From NCBI GenBank assembly GCA_963835535.1, contig CAWIFL010000004.1, forward strand, positions 310,001-374,000: a stretch of 64,000 nucleotides of DNA. Reading direction: 5' to 3'. Source of the DNA: Fen-1245 sp963835535 (GTDB lineage: Bacteria > Gemmatimonadota > Gemmatimonadetes > Gemmatimonadales > JACORV01). Below the pieces are notes generated by a model. The model had not been told where the DNA came from. It did not search any database and saw only the letters and a program-made list of their open reading frames with translations. The position numbers and the translations under genes were made by a program. This document shows, in pieces, positions 16,755-25,686 of the stretch (its first letter is position 1; every line of letters starts with the position of its first letter).

Positions 16755-18862
16755 GCGTCCGATCGGTCGTTCTGCACGGGCATTTCTACCAGCCGCCGCG
16801 CGAGAACCCGTGGCTGGAGTACGTGGAGACGGAGGCCACGGCCACGCCGTTCCACGACTGGAACCAGCGCATCGAGGCGGAGTGCTACCGCGCCGTGGTC
16901 GCCGCGCGCATCCCCGACGGGACTGGCCGGATCACGCGCATCGTCAACGTCCTGGAGCGGATGAGCTTCGACTTCGGCCCGACGCTGCTGGAGTGGATGG
17001 AGGACGAGGCGCCGGACACCTACCGGGCGGTGCTGGAGGCGGACGCGGCGAGTTGCCGGGCGTCGGGCGGCCACGGCAACGCGATCGCGGCGCCCTACCA
17101 CCACGTGATCCTGCCGCTGGCGACCCGGCGCGACAAGGTGACCGAGGTGCGCTGGGGGATCGCGGACTTCCGGCGCCGCTTCGGCCGCGCGCCCGAGGGG
17201 ATGTGGCTCCCCGAGACGGCGGTGGACGACGAGACGCTCGACGTCCTCGCGGAGCAGGGGATCACGTTCACGATCCTCGGTCCGCATCAGGTCAGGCGGG
17301 TGCCCGCCGGCGGCCTGCCGGGGCGGTACACGACCCGGCGCGGGCGGTCGATCGCGCTGTTCTTGTACGACGGCGGCCTCTCCCACGACGTCGCCTTCGG
17401 GCAGCTCCTCACGGACGCGTACGCGTGGGCCAAGCGGATGCTGGAGACGGGCGGTGCCGCGCCCGGCGCGGTGGCCGCGCTCGCCACTTCGGCGGACGCG
17501 GCCGCGTGGGCCAAGCGGTTGACGGAGACCAGCGGCGCCACGCTCCCGACGCTGGTCTCGCTCGCGACGGACGGCGAGACGTTCGGGCACCACCACAAGT
17601 TCGCGGAAATGGCGCTGGCCAAGGTGATCGAGATCCTGGAGCAGCGCCCGGACGTGACGGTCACGAACTACGCGGCGTTCCTGGCGGCGGCGCACCCGGC
17701 GGCCGAGCCCGTGGAGCTGGTGGAGCCCAGCTCGTGGAGCTGTCCGCACGGGGTCGAGCGGTGGCGGTCGGACTGCGGCTGCCGCGTCGCGCCGGAGCGG
17801 GGCTGGAACCAGAAGTGGCGCGCGCCGCTGCGCTCGGCGGTGGAGTGGCTGGCCGCGGAGCTGCACCGGACCTTCGAGGTGGAGGGTGGCGCGCTGCTCA
17901 AGGATCCGTGGGCCGCGCGCGACGCGTACGGCGCCACGCGGGGCAGCGGCGTGGGGGCGATCGGTGACCTGGTGGCGTCCCACGCCGCGCGGCCGCTCAC
18001 GGCGGCCGAGGCCGTCCGGGTGCGCGAGCTGCTCGCGCTGGAGCACGACGCGCTCGCGCTGTTCACCTCGTGCGCCTGGTTCTTCGACGACATCGGCGGG
18101 CTGGAGCCGCTGCAGGCGATGCGCTACGCTGCGCACGCGATCGAGCTGGCGGGGCCGATGGCGGCGCGGCTCGAGAACGGCTTCGCGCAGCGGCTGGCGG
18201 AGGCGGTGAGCAACGACCCCGCGGTGGGGGACGGACGGAAGATCTTCCTCGAGCAGGCGCGGCCGAAGGTACCACCGGCCGCCCGGGTCGCGGGGAGCTT
18301 TGTGGCGCTGCGCCGCCACGTCCCGGGCCCCGAGAATGACCGGCTCTACTGCTACGACCTGACGGGGGGCGGAGCCCGCGTCCAGGTGGTGCACCGCCGC
18401 AGCGGCCGCGTCGCGGTCTTCGACGTCGGTGTGCAGCCGCTCGGCGGCTGGCGCTTCGCCGTCTCCGTGGCGCCACCGGGAGCCGTGCAGGGCGCGGCCG
18501 CGCACCTGACCATCGCCGACCTCACGGAGCGGGAGCGCTGGGCGGTCACGGCGGCGCTGATCGCGGAGATCATGGACCGCGTCCTCACGCCGGAGGAGTC
18601 CGCGGCCCTCTGCCACGGCGGCGGCGCGCTGGCCGAAGTGGCGGAGCGCGGCCTGGTGTGGCGTCTCAACCTGCTGCCCCGCGATCCGACGGATTCCGCC
18701 CCCGCGGTGCTCGACCTGCTCGACCTGCTGGAGCTGCTCGGCCGCGCGGTGCCGTTCGATGCGCAGACGGCTTTTTACCGCGCGCGGGGCGCGATGCGGC
18801 CGGATCGGGCGCAGAAGCTCGCCGCGATCGCCGAGCGGCTGGGCTTCGCTGCGGGCGCGTGA
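16751..18862 (+). CDS. GH57 family glycoside hydrolase with DUF3536 domain
   Basis: 703 residues. The N-terminal GH57 barrel opens with VVLHGHFYQPPRENPW. The probable nucleophile Glu is in MWLPETAVDDETLD (about residue 155) and the acid Asp in SLATDGETFGHHHKF (about 276). The C-terminal half is a DUF3536-like domain (ECxC-type CPHGVERWRSDCGCR, then helical bundle). The exact activity of this subfamily is not established; amylase or debranching activity on alpha-glucan is expected from its place in the operon. An imperfect internal duplication (codons 225-246 and 252-273, 12 of 22 residues identical) sits directly before the catalytic Asp segment and is unusual for the family as I know it. Confidence 0.85.
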   Translation: MSVRSVVLHGHFYQPPRENPWLEYVETEATATPFHDWNQRIEAECYRAVVAARIPDGTGRITRIVNVLERMSFDFGPTLLEWMEDEAPDTYRAVLEADAASCRASGGHGNAIAAPYHHVILPLATRRDKVTEVRWGIADFRRRFGRAPEGMWLPETAVDDETLDVLAEQGITFTILGPHQVRRVPAGGLPGRYTTRRGRSIALFLYDGGLSHDVAFGQLLTDAYAWAKRMLETGGAAPGAVAALATSADAAAWAKRLTETSGATLPTLVSLATDGETFGHHHKFAEMALAKVIEILEQRPDVTVTNYAAFLAAAHPAAEPVELVEPSSWSCPHGVERWRSDCGCRVAPERGWNQKWRAPLRSAVEWLAAELHRTFEVEGGALLKDPWAARDAYGATRGSGVGAIGDLVASHAARPLTAAEAVRVRELLALEHDALALFTSCAWFFDDIGGLEPLQAMRYAAHAIELAGPMAARLENGFAQRLAEAVSNDPAVGDGRKIFLEQARPKVPPAARVAGSFVALRRHVPGPENDRLYCYDLTGGGARVQVVHRRSGRVAVFDVGVQPLGGWRFAVSVAPPGAVQGAAAHLTIADLTERERWAVTAALIAEIMDRVLTPEESAALCHGGGALAEVAERGLVWRLNLLPRDPTDSAPAVLDLLDLLELLGRAVPFDAQTAFYRARGAMRPDRAQKLAAIAERLGFAAGA

Positions 18863-18863
18863 C

Positions 18864-20777
18864 GTGGAGCCGATCCGCTTCGCCTTCGGAGTGCACGACC
18901 ACCAGCCGGTCGGGAACTTCGACCACGTCATCGAGCAGCACGTGCGCGAGGCGTACCGCCCGTTCCTCGAGCGCCTCGCCGAGCGCGGCTTCGTTCCGAT
19001 CACCCTCCACGTCTCGGGCCCGCTCCTCGAGTGGCTCGAGGCGCACGACCGTCCCTTCCTCGACTTCGTCGGCCGCCTCGCCGCCGACGGCAAGATCGAG
19101 CTGCTCCTCTCGGGCTACGATGAGCCCATCCTGACGTCGCTGCCGCGCGCCGACCGGGTCGAGCAGGTGGTGCGGATGCGCGAGGAGCTGCGGCGCCTGT
19201 TCGGGGCGGGCATCCGGGCCGAGGGGCTCTGGCTGACCGAGCGCGTCTGGGAGCCGGACCTCGCGGCCGACCTCGCGGAGGCCGGAGTCCGCTACTGCCT
19301 GGTGGACGACCGCCACTTCCTGGTGAGCGCGATCGCGAAGGAGCGCCTCCACGCCCCGTGGTGGACGGAGGCCGACGGGCGCAAGCTCGCGCTGTTCCCG
19401 ATCGACGAGCGGCTCCGCTACCTGGTGCCGTTCAAGCCGCCGGCCCAGGTCCTCGGCTACCTCGAGCACCTGCGCGCGGCCGGCCACCGGCTCGCCGTGC
19501 TCGCCGACGACGGCGAGAAGTACGGCGGCTGGCCGGGGACGCGGGCGTGGGTCTACGACCGCGGCTGGCTCACCGAGTTCCTGGACGTGATGCTGGGCGC
19601 GGTGGGGCGCGGCGAGGTGCAGCTCGTCACCTTCTCCGGCGCGCTGGCCGAGGTGCCGAGCGGTGGCCTCGCCTACGTGCCGGCGGTGTCGTACCGCGAG
19701 ATGGAGAAGTGGGCCCTGCCGCCGGAGGCGGCGACCCGGCTTGAGGCGCTGGAGCGGGAGATGGGCGAGCACCGGCTCGCGGGTCCCGACGCGGGGCTGG
19801 TGCGCGGGGCGCACTGGCGGAACTTCTTCGTCCGCTACCCCGAATCGAACCGGATGCACAAGAAGATGCTGGCGCTTTCGGCGCTGCACCGCGCGCGGGC
19901 GCGGCAGGCCGGCGCGCCCGACCTGGCGGACGCGCGCCGGGCCATCGGCCGCGCGCAGTGCAACGACGCCTACTGGCACGGCGTGTTCGGCGGCCTCTAT
20001 CTGCCGCACCTGAGGGGCGCGATCTGGCAGAACCTCGCCCTGGCCGAGCGACTGCTTCGAGCCGGCGAGCCGCTCGCTGCCGAAGTCGTGGACGTGGACT
20101 ACGACGGCCACGACGAGATCTGGGTGCACTCGTCCGCCGTCTCGGTGGTGATCGCGCCGGCGCGCGGCGGCGCGGTCGAGGAGTACACGCGCTTCTCCTC
20201 GCTGACCAACTACGCGAACGTCCTGACCCGGCGCCACGAGGCGTATCACGACGAGAGGCCGCAGCCCCAGCAGCACGGGACTGAGCTTCCGCACGAGACG
20301 CCGGTCTACGATGCGGACGGCCGGGCGCTGCTGGTGGACCGGGTCCTGGCCGGAGACCTGACGCGCGACGCGTACGCGGCAAGCGACTATGCGCCCCTCC
20401 GGTCGTGGGCGCGGGCCCCGCTCCGGTACCGCATCGAAGCCGGCGAGGGAACGTTGGACGTCGTGCTCGAGGGCGACGGCCTGCAGAAGCGGATCCGCGT
20501 CGTCGCCGACGGTCAGCTCGCCGTGTCGTACCGGTGGGAGGGCACGGGCCTTCCCGGGGACGCGCGGTTCGCGCCCGAGATCTCGCTCGCGGCCGCGCTG
20601 GACCTCGCGACCGACCCACCCGCCGAGCTGTGGCGCTTCCCGATCGAGACCGTCGCGAAATCGGAGCGCGGGCTCGAGCGGACGGTACAGGGCGAGTCCC
20701 TGACGGCGCTCTGGCCGGTCGCCGCCGGCGAAGGCCGACTCGCACTGAACCTGCCGCCCAGCGCCGGAGCACAGTAA
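18864..20777 (+). CDS. GH57 4-alpha-glucanotransferase / alpha-amylase-like (DUF1925/DUF1926)
   Basis: 637 residues from GTG 18864, 1 nt after the previous stop; length and layout match the Thermococcus-type GH57 4-alpha-glucanotransferase. The barrel begins FAFGVHDHQPVGNF. The nucleophile is Glu126 in LWLTERVWEPD and the acid lies in LADDGEKYGGWPGT (Asp215-216). A linker (DUF1925-like) and a C-terminal beta-sandwich (DUF1926-like, from about residue 390, with YDGHDEIWVHS) follow. It would shorten and lengthen maltodextrins to feed GlgP and the branching enzyme. It ends the glycogen operon. Confidence 0.9.
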   Translation: MEPIRFAFGVHDHQPVGNFDHVIEQHVREAYRPFLERLAERGFVPITLHVSGPLLEWLEAHDRPFLDFVGRLAADGKIELLLSGYDEPILTSLPRADRVEQVVRMREELRRLFGAGIRAEGLWLTERVWEPDLAADLAEAGVRYCLVDDRHFLVSAIAKERLHAPWWTEADGRKLALFPIDERLRYLVPFKPPAQVLGYLEHLRAAGHRLAVLADDGEKYGGWPGTRAWVYDRGWLTEFLDVMLGAVGRGEVQLVTFSGALAEVPSGGLAYVPAVSYREMEKWALPPEAATRLEALEREMGEHRLAGPDAGLVRGAHWRNFFVRYPESNRMHKKMLALSALHRARARQAGAPDLADARRAIGRAQCNDAYWHGVFGGLYLPHLRGAIWQNLALAERLLRAGEPLAAEVVDVDYDGHDEIWVHSSAVSVVIAPARGGAVEEYTRFSSLTNYANVLTRRHEAYHDERPQPQQHGTELPHETPVYDADGRALLVDRVLAGDLTRDAYAASDYAPLRSWARAPLRYRIEAGEGTLDVVLEGDGLQKRIRVVADGQLAVSYRWEGTGLPGDARFAPEISLAAALDLATDPPAELWRFPIETVAKSERGLERTVQGESLTALWPVAAGEGRLALNLPPSAGAQ

Positions 20778-20897
20778 CCTTCGGGGGCGGCTGGCCGGAG
20801 GGGGGCGGGCGTGGCGTGGGTCACGGCGCCCTGCTCCAGGGGCAGCCACCTTCCAGGCGCGCGTTTCATCCCAGGGAGCCGTCAGAGGGGAGCAGCG

Positions 20898-21935
20898 ATG
20901 TCCTCCACCACCAAGCGTCTGACTGCGAGTGCGGTGCTGGCACTGGCGCTATACATGGCCGCCTGCAAGGAGACCACGTCGCCGACTGCGGATCCCACCG
21001 CGATCGCGACCGGCGTGACCGGGCTCAACTCCACCTTCTCCCAGAACGCCGTCTTTCAAAGTCTCTCCGCGCTGTCCACCAGCTTCACGCTCAGCGCCCC
21101 GGTCGCGCGGCCGCTGACCACATCGCTCGGCCCGTCCGCCAGCGATTGGGGGCTGATGCTCCGCCTCGCCGGTCAGGCGCGGGGCCCGATGCTCGCGCTG
21201 TTCCCCATCAACGTCCAGGGGAAGGTCTTTCAGTGGGACACGGCGGGAGGCGGCAAGTACCGGGTTACAGATACGACGCTGGCGGGCCCCGCGAATGGCG
21301 TGCGCTACATCCTGTATCAGGTGAACTCCGCCACCGACCGGCCGAGCTTGCCGCTCACGACCACCGGTTACGTGGAACTGATCGACCAGAGCACGCAGCA
21401 GGCGAACGTATTGCACCTGCTGCTCAAGGTCGGTACCCAGACGGCCGCAGACTACACGATCAGCCAGGTCCAGACCACCACGGTCGATACGCTCAAGGCC
21501 GTGGGTTACGTCACCGACGTGGTCGCCGGCGGGACGCCGGTCACCTTCACCCTGTCCCACGCGCTCACGCTCTCGGACAGCAGCCTCGTGACGGTCTATT
21601 CGGCGAGCGGGAATGCCGCGGCAGTCACGATGCACACCAGCTATTCCGGCGCGGGCGGGGGCAATGTCGCCCTGGACTGGGTCGTCCAGAAGAACGGCTC
21701 GCTCGAGGTCGTGGGGAACAGCACCCCGTCCACCATCAATTTCCAGTTCAAGTTCAACGGCGCGGACTGGGCCACTGTGGGCGGGACGCCGAGTGCCCCG
21801 ACCTTTACGGGGGCCGGCGGCGGGACGCTGACCGCGACGGACCTGGTGGCGGTGGCGCAGGTGCTGCAGGGCTTCTACAACATCGCATCGAACCTGAGCG
21901 GCGTGTTCGGCCCGGCGTTCCTCGTCTTCAAGTAG
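20898..21935 (+). CDS. Putative lipoprotein, unknown function
   Basis: 345 residues from ATG 20898, preceded by a good purine-rich site (GAGGGGAG). A lipoprotein signal peptide ends at a lipobox-like LYMAAC (Cys about residue 22), followed by a Thr/Ser/Pro/Ala linker. The rest is rich in Thr, Ser, Gly and Val with alternating hydrophobic patterns, suggesting a beta-rich fold that I cannot assign to a family. It lies 120 bp after the glycogen operon and 1 nt before the dipeptidase gene, which it may share a transcript with. The 120-bp gap upstream is GC-rich without an obvious hairpin. Confidence 0.75.
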   Translation: MSSTTKRLTASAVLALALYMAACKETTSPTADPTAIATGVTGLNSTFSQNAVFQSLSALSTSFTLSAPVARPLTTSLGPSASDWGLMLRLAGQARGPMLALFPINVQGKVFQWDTAGGGKYRVTDTTLAGPANGVRYILYQVNSATDRPSLPLTTTGYVELIDQSTQQANVLHLLLKVGTQTAADYTISQVQTTTVDTLKAVGYVTDVVAGGTPVTFTLSHALTLSDSSLVTVYSASGNAAAVTMHTSYSGAGGGNVALDWVVQKNGSLEVVGNSTPSTINFQFKFNGADWATVGGTPSAPTFTGAGGGTLTATDLVAVAQVLQGFYNIASNLSGVFGPAFLVFK

Positions 21936-21936
21936 G

Positions 21937-23235
21937 GTGCGCGCCGCCTTCCTGCTGCTCCTGCTGACCGGCGCCGCCACGCCGCTCGCCGCGCAGACCG
22001 ACGCGGCGCTGCTCCGCCACGCGCTGCGGCTCCACCGCGCGGTGCCGATGATCGACGGGCACAACGACCTGCCGTGGAAGCTGCGGACGCTGGGGACGGG
22101 CGCCGAGGACAGCATGGCGATCCGCCGGCCCAACTTCTCGTGGGACAGCCTCGACATCTCGAAGAGCCAGCCGAAGCTGATGACGGACATCCCCCGGCTC
22201 CGGGCGGGGGGCGTCGGGGCCGTCTTCCTCTCGACCTGGATCCCCGCGGAGCTGATGGCGGGCGGCGCGGCACGGACGGAGCTGGAGCAGATCGACATCG
22301 TGCGACGCCTGCCCGAGCGCTATCCGTCCGTCTTCGCGCTCGCGCTTACGGCCGACGACGTCCTGCGCATCCACCGCCAGCGCAAGATCGCGCTCCTGAT
22401 CGGGGTGGAGGGCGGGCACGCGATCGAGAACTCGCTCCCGCTGCTCCGCATGTACTACGACCTGGGCGCGCGCTACATGACGCTCACCCACTTCGCCACG
22501 CTCCCCTGGGCGGACGCCGCCGGGGACGACTCGACCCACCACGGGCTCACGCCGTTCGGCTTCGCGGTGGTGCGCGAAATGAACCGCCTCGGGATGCTGG
22601 TGGATCTGGCCCACGTCTCCGACTCGGTGATGGCGCAGGTCCTGCGGGTCAGTGCGGCGCCGGTGATCTTCTCGCACTCGTCGGCCCGGGCGCTGTCCGA
22701 CGTGCCGCGCGACGTCCCCGACTGGATCCTGCGGATGCTGCCGAGGAACGGCGGCGTGGTGATGGTGAACTTCTACTGCCCCTTCGTGGACTCGGCGACG
22801 GCGCGTTACGAGGCCGAGCGACGGGCCGTCGCCCTTCAGGCCGGCCGGCAGGCCGGCGCCGACAGCGCCGTGGTGGCCGCCGCCGTCGCTCGCTGGACTG
22901 CGGAGCATGCCGCGCCGCCGCGCCCGGGGATCGGCGTAGTGGCGGACCACATCGAGCACATCCGCCGGGTGGCGGGCGTGGACCACGTCGGCTACGGCAG
23001 CGACTTCGACGGGATCGACTGCGCGCCGCAGGGGCTGGAGGACGTGAGCAAGTTCCCGGCCCTCACCGCCGAGCTGCTGCGGCGCGGCTGGAAGGACGCG
23101 GACGTGGAGAAGGTGATCGGCCTCAACCTGCTCAGGGTGATGCGTCAGGCCGAGCGGGTGGCGCGGCGGCTCCAGCGCGAGCGCCGGCCGGCGACCGCGA
23201 CGATGGCGCAGCTCGACAGCCTGCGGGGCAGGTGA
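21937..23235 (+). CDS. Secreted membrane-dipeptidase-like peptidase, M19 (renal dipeptidase) family
   Basis: 432 residues from GTG 21937 with a signal peptide (FLLLLLTGAATPLAAQ). The amidohydrolase-type barrel has the zinc pair ligands in MIDGHNDLPW (His-x-Asp), GVEGGHAIEN (bridging Glu), VDLAHVSD and FSHSSAR, and the late Asp in YGSDFDGID. M19 enzymes hydrolyse dipeptides, including some D-amino acid dipeptides, outside the cytoplasm. In this genome it belongs to a set of exported peptidases (M28, M20, PepD) pointing to peptide use. Confidence 0.92.
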   Translation: MRAAFLLLLLTGAATPLAAQTDAALLRHALRLHRAVPMIDGHNDLPWKLRTLGTGAEDSMAIRRPNFSWDSLDISKSQPKLMTDIPRLRAGGVGAVFLSTWIPAELMAGGAARTELEQIDIVRRLPERYPSVFALALTADDVLRIHRQRKIALLIGVEGGHAIENSLPLLRMYYDLGARYMTLTHFATLPWADAAGDDSTHHGLTPFGFAVVREMNRLGMLVDLAHVSDSVMAQVLRVSAAPVIFSHSSARALSDVPRDVPDWILRMLPRNGGVVMVNFYCPFVDSATARYEAERRAVALQAGRQAGADSAVVAAAVARWTAEHAAPPRPGIGVVADHIEHIRRVAGVDHVGYGSDFDGIDCAPQGLEDVSKFPALTAELLRRGWKDADVEKVIGLNLLRVMRQAERVARRLQRERRPATATMAQLDSLRGR

Positions 23236-23237
23236 TC

Positions 23238-23786
23238 ATGCCCACGACGAAGCTCCGGCGTCCCGAAAGCGTCGTGCTGGCGGCGCTCGTGGCGGCGGCC
23301 TGCTCGCATGCGCCGCCGCCGCCTCCGGTCCGGCCCGCCGAGCCGGTCGTGGCGCCGCACGCGGCGACGGGGACCTACGACCTCACCACGACCCTGCCGA
23401 GCCGCCAGCCGCCCCCCCTCCAGACGGCGCGGCAGCGGGGCCGGGGCCGCGCCGCCCCCGTCGCGACGCCGACACTCGATCTGGTGTACCGGCCGGTCGC
23501 CGCGCCGGACGCCACCGCGGGGTCGAACACCCAGTTCGCCGCCACACTCAATCTCCCCGGCTACACGCGGGCGCCCCGCGGACGGACCGGCCAGGCCGTC
23601 GTGTGGTGGCCGCTGCCCGGCGACAGCGTGATCGTCCACTTCCAGCCGCCCCAGGCCACGGGACTCGTGGACCTGCGGGGCGCGCTCCGCGCCGACACCC
23701 TGTCCGGCGACGTCTGGTATACGTCGCTGGGGACGGGGGCGTCGTTTCAGATGGGGAAGTTCAGAGCGGTAAAGCGAAAGAAGTGA
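23238..23786 (+). CDS. Putative lipoprotein, Pro-rich, unknown function
   Basis: 182 residues from ATG 23238, 2 nt after the dipeptidase stop. The signal peptide ends at LVAAACSH (lipobox Cys about residue 21), then a Pro-rich linker (HAPPPPPVRPAEP). The remainder is beta-rich with GTYDLTTTLP near residue 45 and SGDVWYTSLGTGASFQMGKF at the end, a pattern like small lipocalin-type or DUF-type barrels, but I do not recognise a family. Confidence 0.7.
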   Translation: MPTTKLRRPESVVLAALVAAACSHAPPPPPVRPAEPVVAPHAATGTYDLTTTLPSRQPPPLQTARQRGRGRAAPVATPTLDLVYRPVAAPDATAGSNTQFAATLNLPGYTRAPRGRTGQAVVWWPLPGDSVIVHFQPPQATGLVDLRGALRADTLSGDVWYTSLGTGASFQMGKFRAVKRKK

Positions 23787-23811
23787 GAGGCGAGACGTGA
23801 GAGGTGAGACG
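23783..23811 (+). repeat. GTGAGAGG-type repeat before the kinase remnant
   Basis: Short tandem copies of GTGAGAGG/CGAGACG, like those at 2889-2947, begin at the end of the lipoprotein gene and reach the first codons of the kinase fragment. Confidence 0.55.
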
Positions 23812-23994
23812 GCGCAGCTCAACTCCCTCATCGCGAAGCAGCTCGAGGAGACGCCGCCGTCGCCGCAGTCGCTCAACGCCGACGTGCCCAGCGCGCTCGC
23901 CGAGCTGGTGCTGCGCGCCCTGAGCAAGGACCCCGCCGGCCGGCCGCAGAGCGCGGCCGAGATGTACGCGGCGCTGGATGCCATCGCGTCCTGA
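23797..23994 (+). pseudogene. C-terminal fragment of a Ser/Thr protein kinase domain
   Basis: A 65-codon frame ends LRALSKDPAGRPQSAAEM followed by YAALDAI, which is the last alpha-helix (helix I region, with the conserved Arg) of bacterial Hanks-type kinases; the preceding LNSLIAKQLEETPPSPQSLN fits the segment just before it. Everything upstream (Gly-loop, catalytic HRD, DFG) is missing. The conserved part begins directly after the GTGAGAGG repeat, so the gene was probably truncated by deletion there. The ABC transporter ATPase gene begins inside its last codons, which may be why this end was kept. Confidence 0.75.
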
Positions 23995-24889
23995 CCGCCC
24001 GGCCCCGGATCCCTTTCCGATCCGGACCCGCGGCCTGCGGAAGCGCTACGGCCGCGTCACGGCGCTCGAAGACCTCTCCCTCGAAGTCGGCGAAGGGGAG
24101 GCCTTCGGCTTTCTGGGCCCAAACGGCGCCGGGAAGACCACGACCATCCGCCTGCTGCTCGGGCTGCTCCGGCCGAGCGGCGGCGAGGCCGTCGTGCTGG
24201 GGAAGAAGGTCTCGCGCGCCGTGGCCTGGCGCGGCGAGGTGGGGTACCTCCCCGGCGACATGGCCTTCTGGCCGCGGCTCTCCGGCCTGGAGACGCTGGA
24301 CTTCCTCGCGGACCTCAGCGGCCGGCCGGCGTCGGCGCGCGTCGAACTGCTGAAGCGGCTGGACCTCAGCGCCGCCGACCTCGCGCGGCCCGTGCGCACC
24401 TACTCCGACGGGATGAAGCAGAAGCTCGGCATCGTGCAGGCCCTGCAGTGCGCACCGCGCCTGGCGCTGCTCGACGAGCCGACCAAGGGGCTGGACCCCC
24501 TGATGCAGCAGGCGTTCTACGAGATCGTCACCGACATGCGCCGGCGCGGCGCCACCGTCTTCCTCTCCTCCCACGTGATCGCGGAGGTGGAGCGGATGTG
24601 CGACCGGGTGGCGATGCTGCGGGCGGGCCGCCTGGTCACGGTCGGGAGCGTGGTGCAGCTGCGCCAGGCGGAGCGGCGCCGGGTGATCGCCGATTTCAGC
24701 GCGGACGTGGACGTGACGGCGCTCGCGCACTTCGGCGACATCACGGCCGGCACCGGACGACACGTGGAGATGCTGGTCGCCCAGGCACAGGTCGCCGCGC
24801 TGGTCGTGCGCCTCGGGATGCTCCCGCTGGCCGACGTCGTCATCGAGCACCCGACGCTCGAGGAGGCGTTCCTGGAGCACTACCGGTGA
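23978..24889 (+). CDS. ABC transporter ATP-binding protein
   Basis: 303 residues from ATG 23978, overlapping the kinase fragment by 17 nt. Walker A is GPNGAGKTT (residues 47-55), the signature is YSDGMKQKLG (about 141), Walker B is LALLDEPTKGLDP (about 160) and the switch His is in FLSSHVIAEVE. The C-terminal 80 residues are the regulatory tail common in CcmA/NatA-type exporters. It pairs with the next gene, a multi-pass membrane protein that overlaps by 4 nt, to form an export system of unknown substrate. Confidence 0.92.
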   Translation: MPSRPDRPAPDPFPIRTRGLRKRYGRVTALEDLSLEVGEGEAFGFLGPNGAGKTTTIRLLLGLLRPSGGEAVVLGKKVSRAVAWRGEVGYLPGDMAFWPRLSGLETLDFLADLSGRPASARVELLKRLDLSAADLARPVRTYSDGMKQKLGIVQALQCAPRLALLDEPTKGLDPLMQQAFYEIVTDMRRRGATVFLSSHVIAEVERMCDRVAMLRAGRLVTVGSVVQLRQAERRRVIADFSADVDVTALAHFGDITAGTGRHVEMLVAQAQVAALVVRLGMLPLADVVIEHPTLEEAFLEHYR

Positions 24890-25683
24890 TCGGCGTCCTG
24901 TTCCGCCATCACGTGCGCCTGCACCGGGTGCCGCTCGTGCCGCTCGCGCTCGGCCTGGCGCTGTTCGAATGGATGATGACCTTCGTCGCGCGGGAGCCGT
25001 CCGTCACGAGCTTCCTCACCAGCGCGCTCCGGGCGGCGCCGCCGCAGTTCCTGGCGCTGCTCAACCAGGACCTCGTGGCCGCTGTGAGCCCGCAGGGGAT
25101 CATCGGCGTCGGCTACACCCACCCCTTCGCCCTGATCATGATGGCCGTGTGGGCCGTGCGGGTGCCGAGCGCGTCGCTCGCGGGAGAGATCGGCCGGGGC
25201 ACGATGGATCTCGTGGCGGCCCGGCCGGTGGTTCGGGGCGCCCACGTCGTCGCCGCCGCACTCGCGCTGCTGGCGGGCCTGACGGTGCTCGCGCTCGCGG
25301 CCTGGCTCGGCACCTTCGTCGGACTGGTCGGGCGCCCGCTCGAAGGCGTCACCGCGTGGCGGTTCCTGCCGGTCGCCGCGGGGATGTGGCTGCTGTTCGC
25401 CGCGGCGGGCTCGGTCGCGATCTTCGTGTCTGCGCTCGCCCGGGAAGCGGGAACCGCCATCGCGTGGAGCTCGGGGCTGCTGGCCGGCTCGTACGTGCTC
25501 GACTACGCGGCGCGGGTCTGGCCCCGCATCGCGTCGCTGCGTCCGCTCTCGCTGTTCCGGTATTACGAGCCGCAGCAGGCGATGATCGCCGGGCTCGCCT
25601 CGTACGACGTGGAGATTCTCGCCGCGGTAGCCGCGGCGGCGCTCCTGCTCGCCTTCGCGGTCTTCTCCAGCCGCGATCTCTAG
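24886..25683 (+). CDS. ABC-2 type transporter permease
   Basis: 265 residues from GTG 24886, GTGA-coupled to the ATPase gene. About six membrane helices are visible, including PLALGLALFEWMMTFV near the start and AAVAAAALLLAFAVFSS at the end. ABC-2 permeases of this size work as dimers with a separate ATPase to export drugs, antibiotics or polymers. No substrate-specific neighbour is present. The gene ends 3 nt from a convergent small gene. Confidence 0.85.
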   Translation: MIGVLFRHHVRLHRVPLVPLALGLALFEWMMTFVAREPSVTSFLTSALRAAPPQFLALLNQDLVAAVSPQGIIGVGYTHPFALIMMAVWAVRVPSASLAGEIGRGTMDLVAARPVVRGAHVVAAALALLAGLTVLALAAWLGTFVGLVGRPLEGVTAWRFLPVAAGMWLLFAAAGSVAIFVSALAREAGTAIAWSSGLLAGSYVLDYAARVWPRIASLRPLSLFRYYEPQQAMIAGLASYDVEILAAVAAAALLLAFAVFSSRDL

Positions 25684-25686
25684 CCG

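Noticed and set aside
16550..20849. Two very long minus-strand frames opposite the GH57 genes
   Set aside because: Composition is the usual GC shadow (Arg, His, Val, Gln) with no domains, while the plus strand holds three GH57 enzymes.
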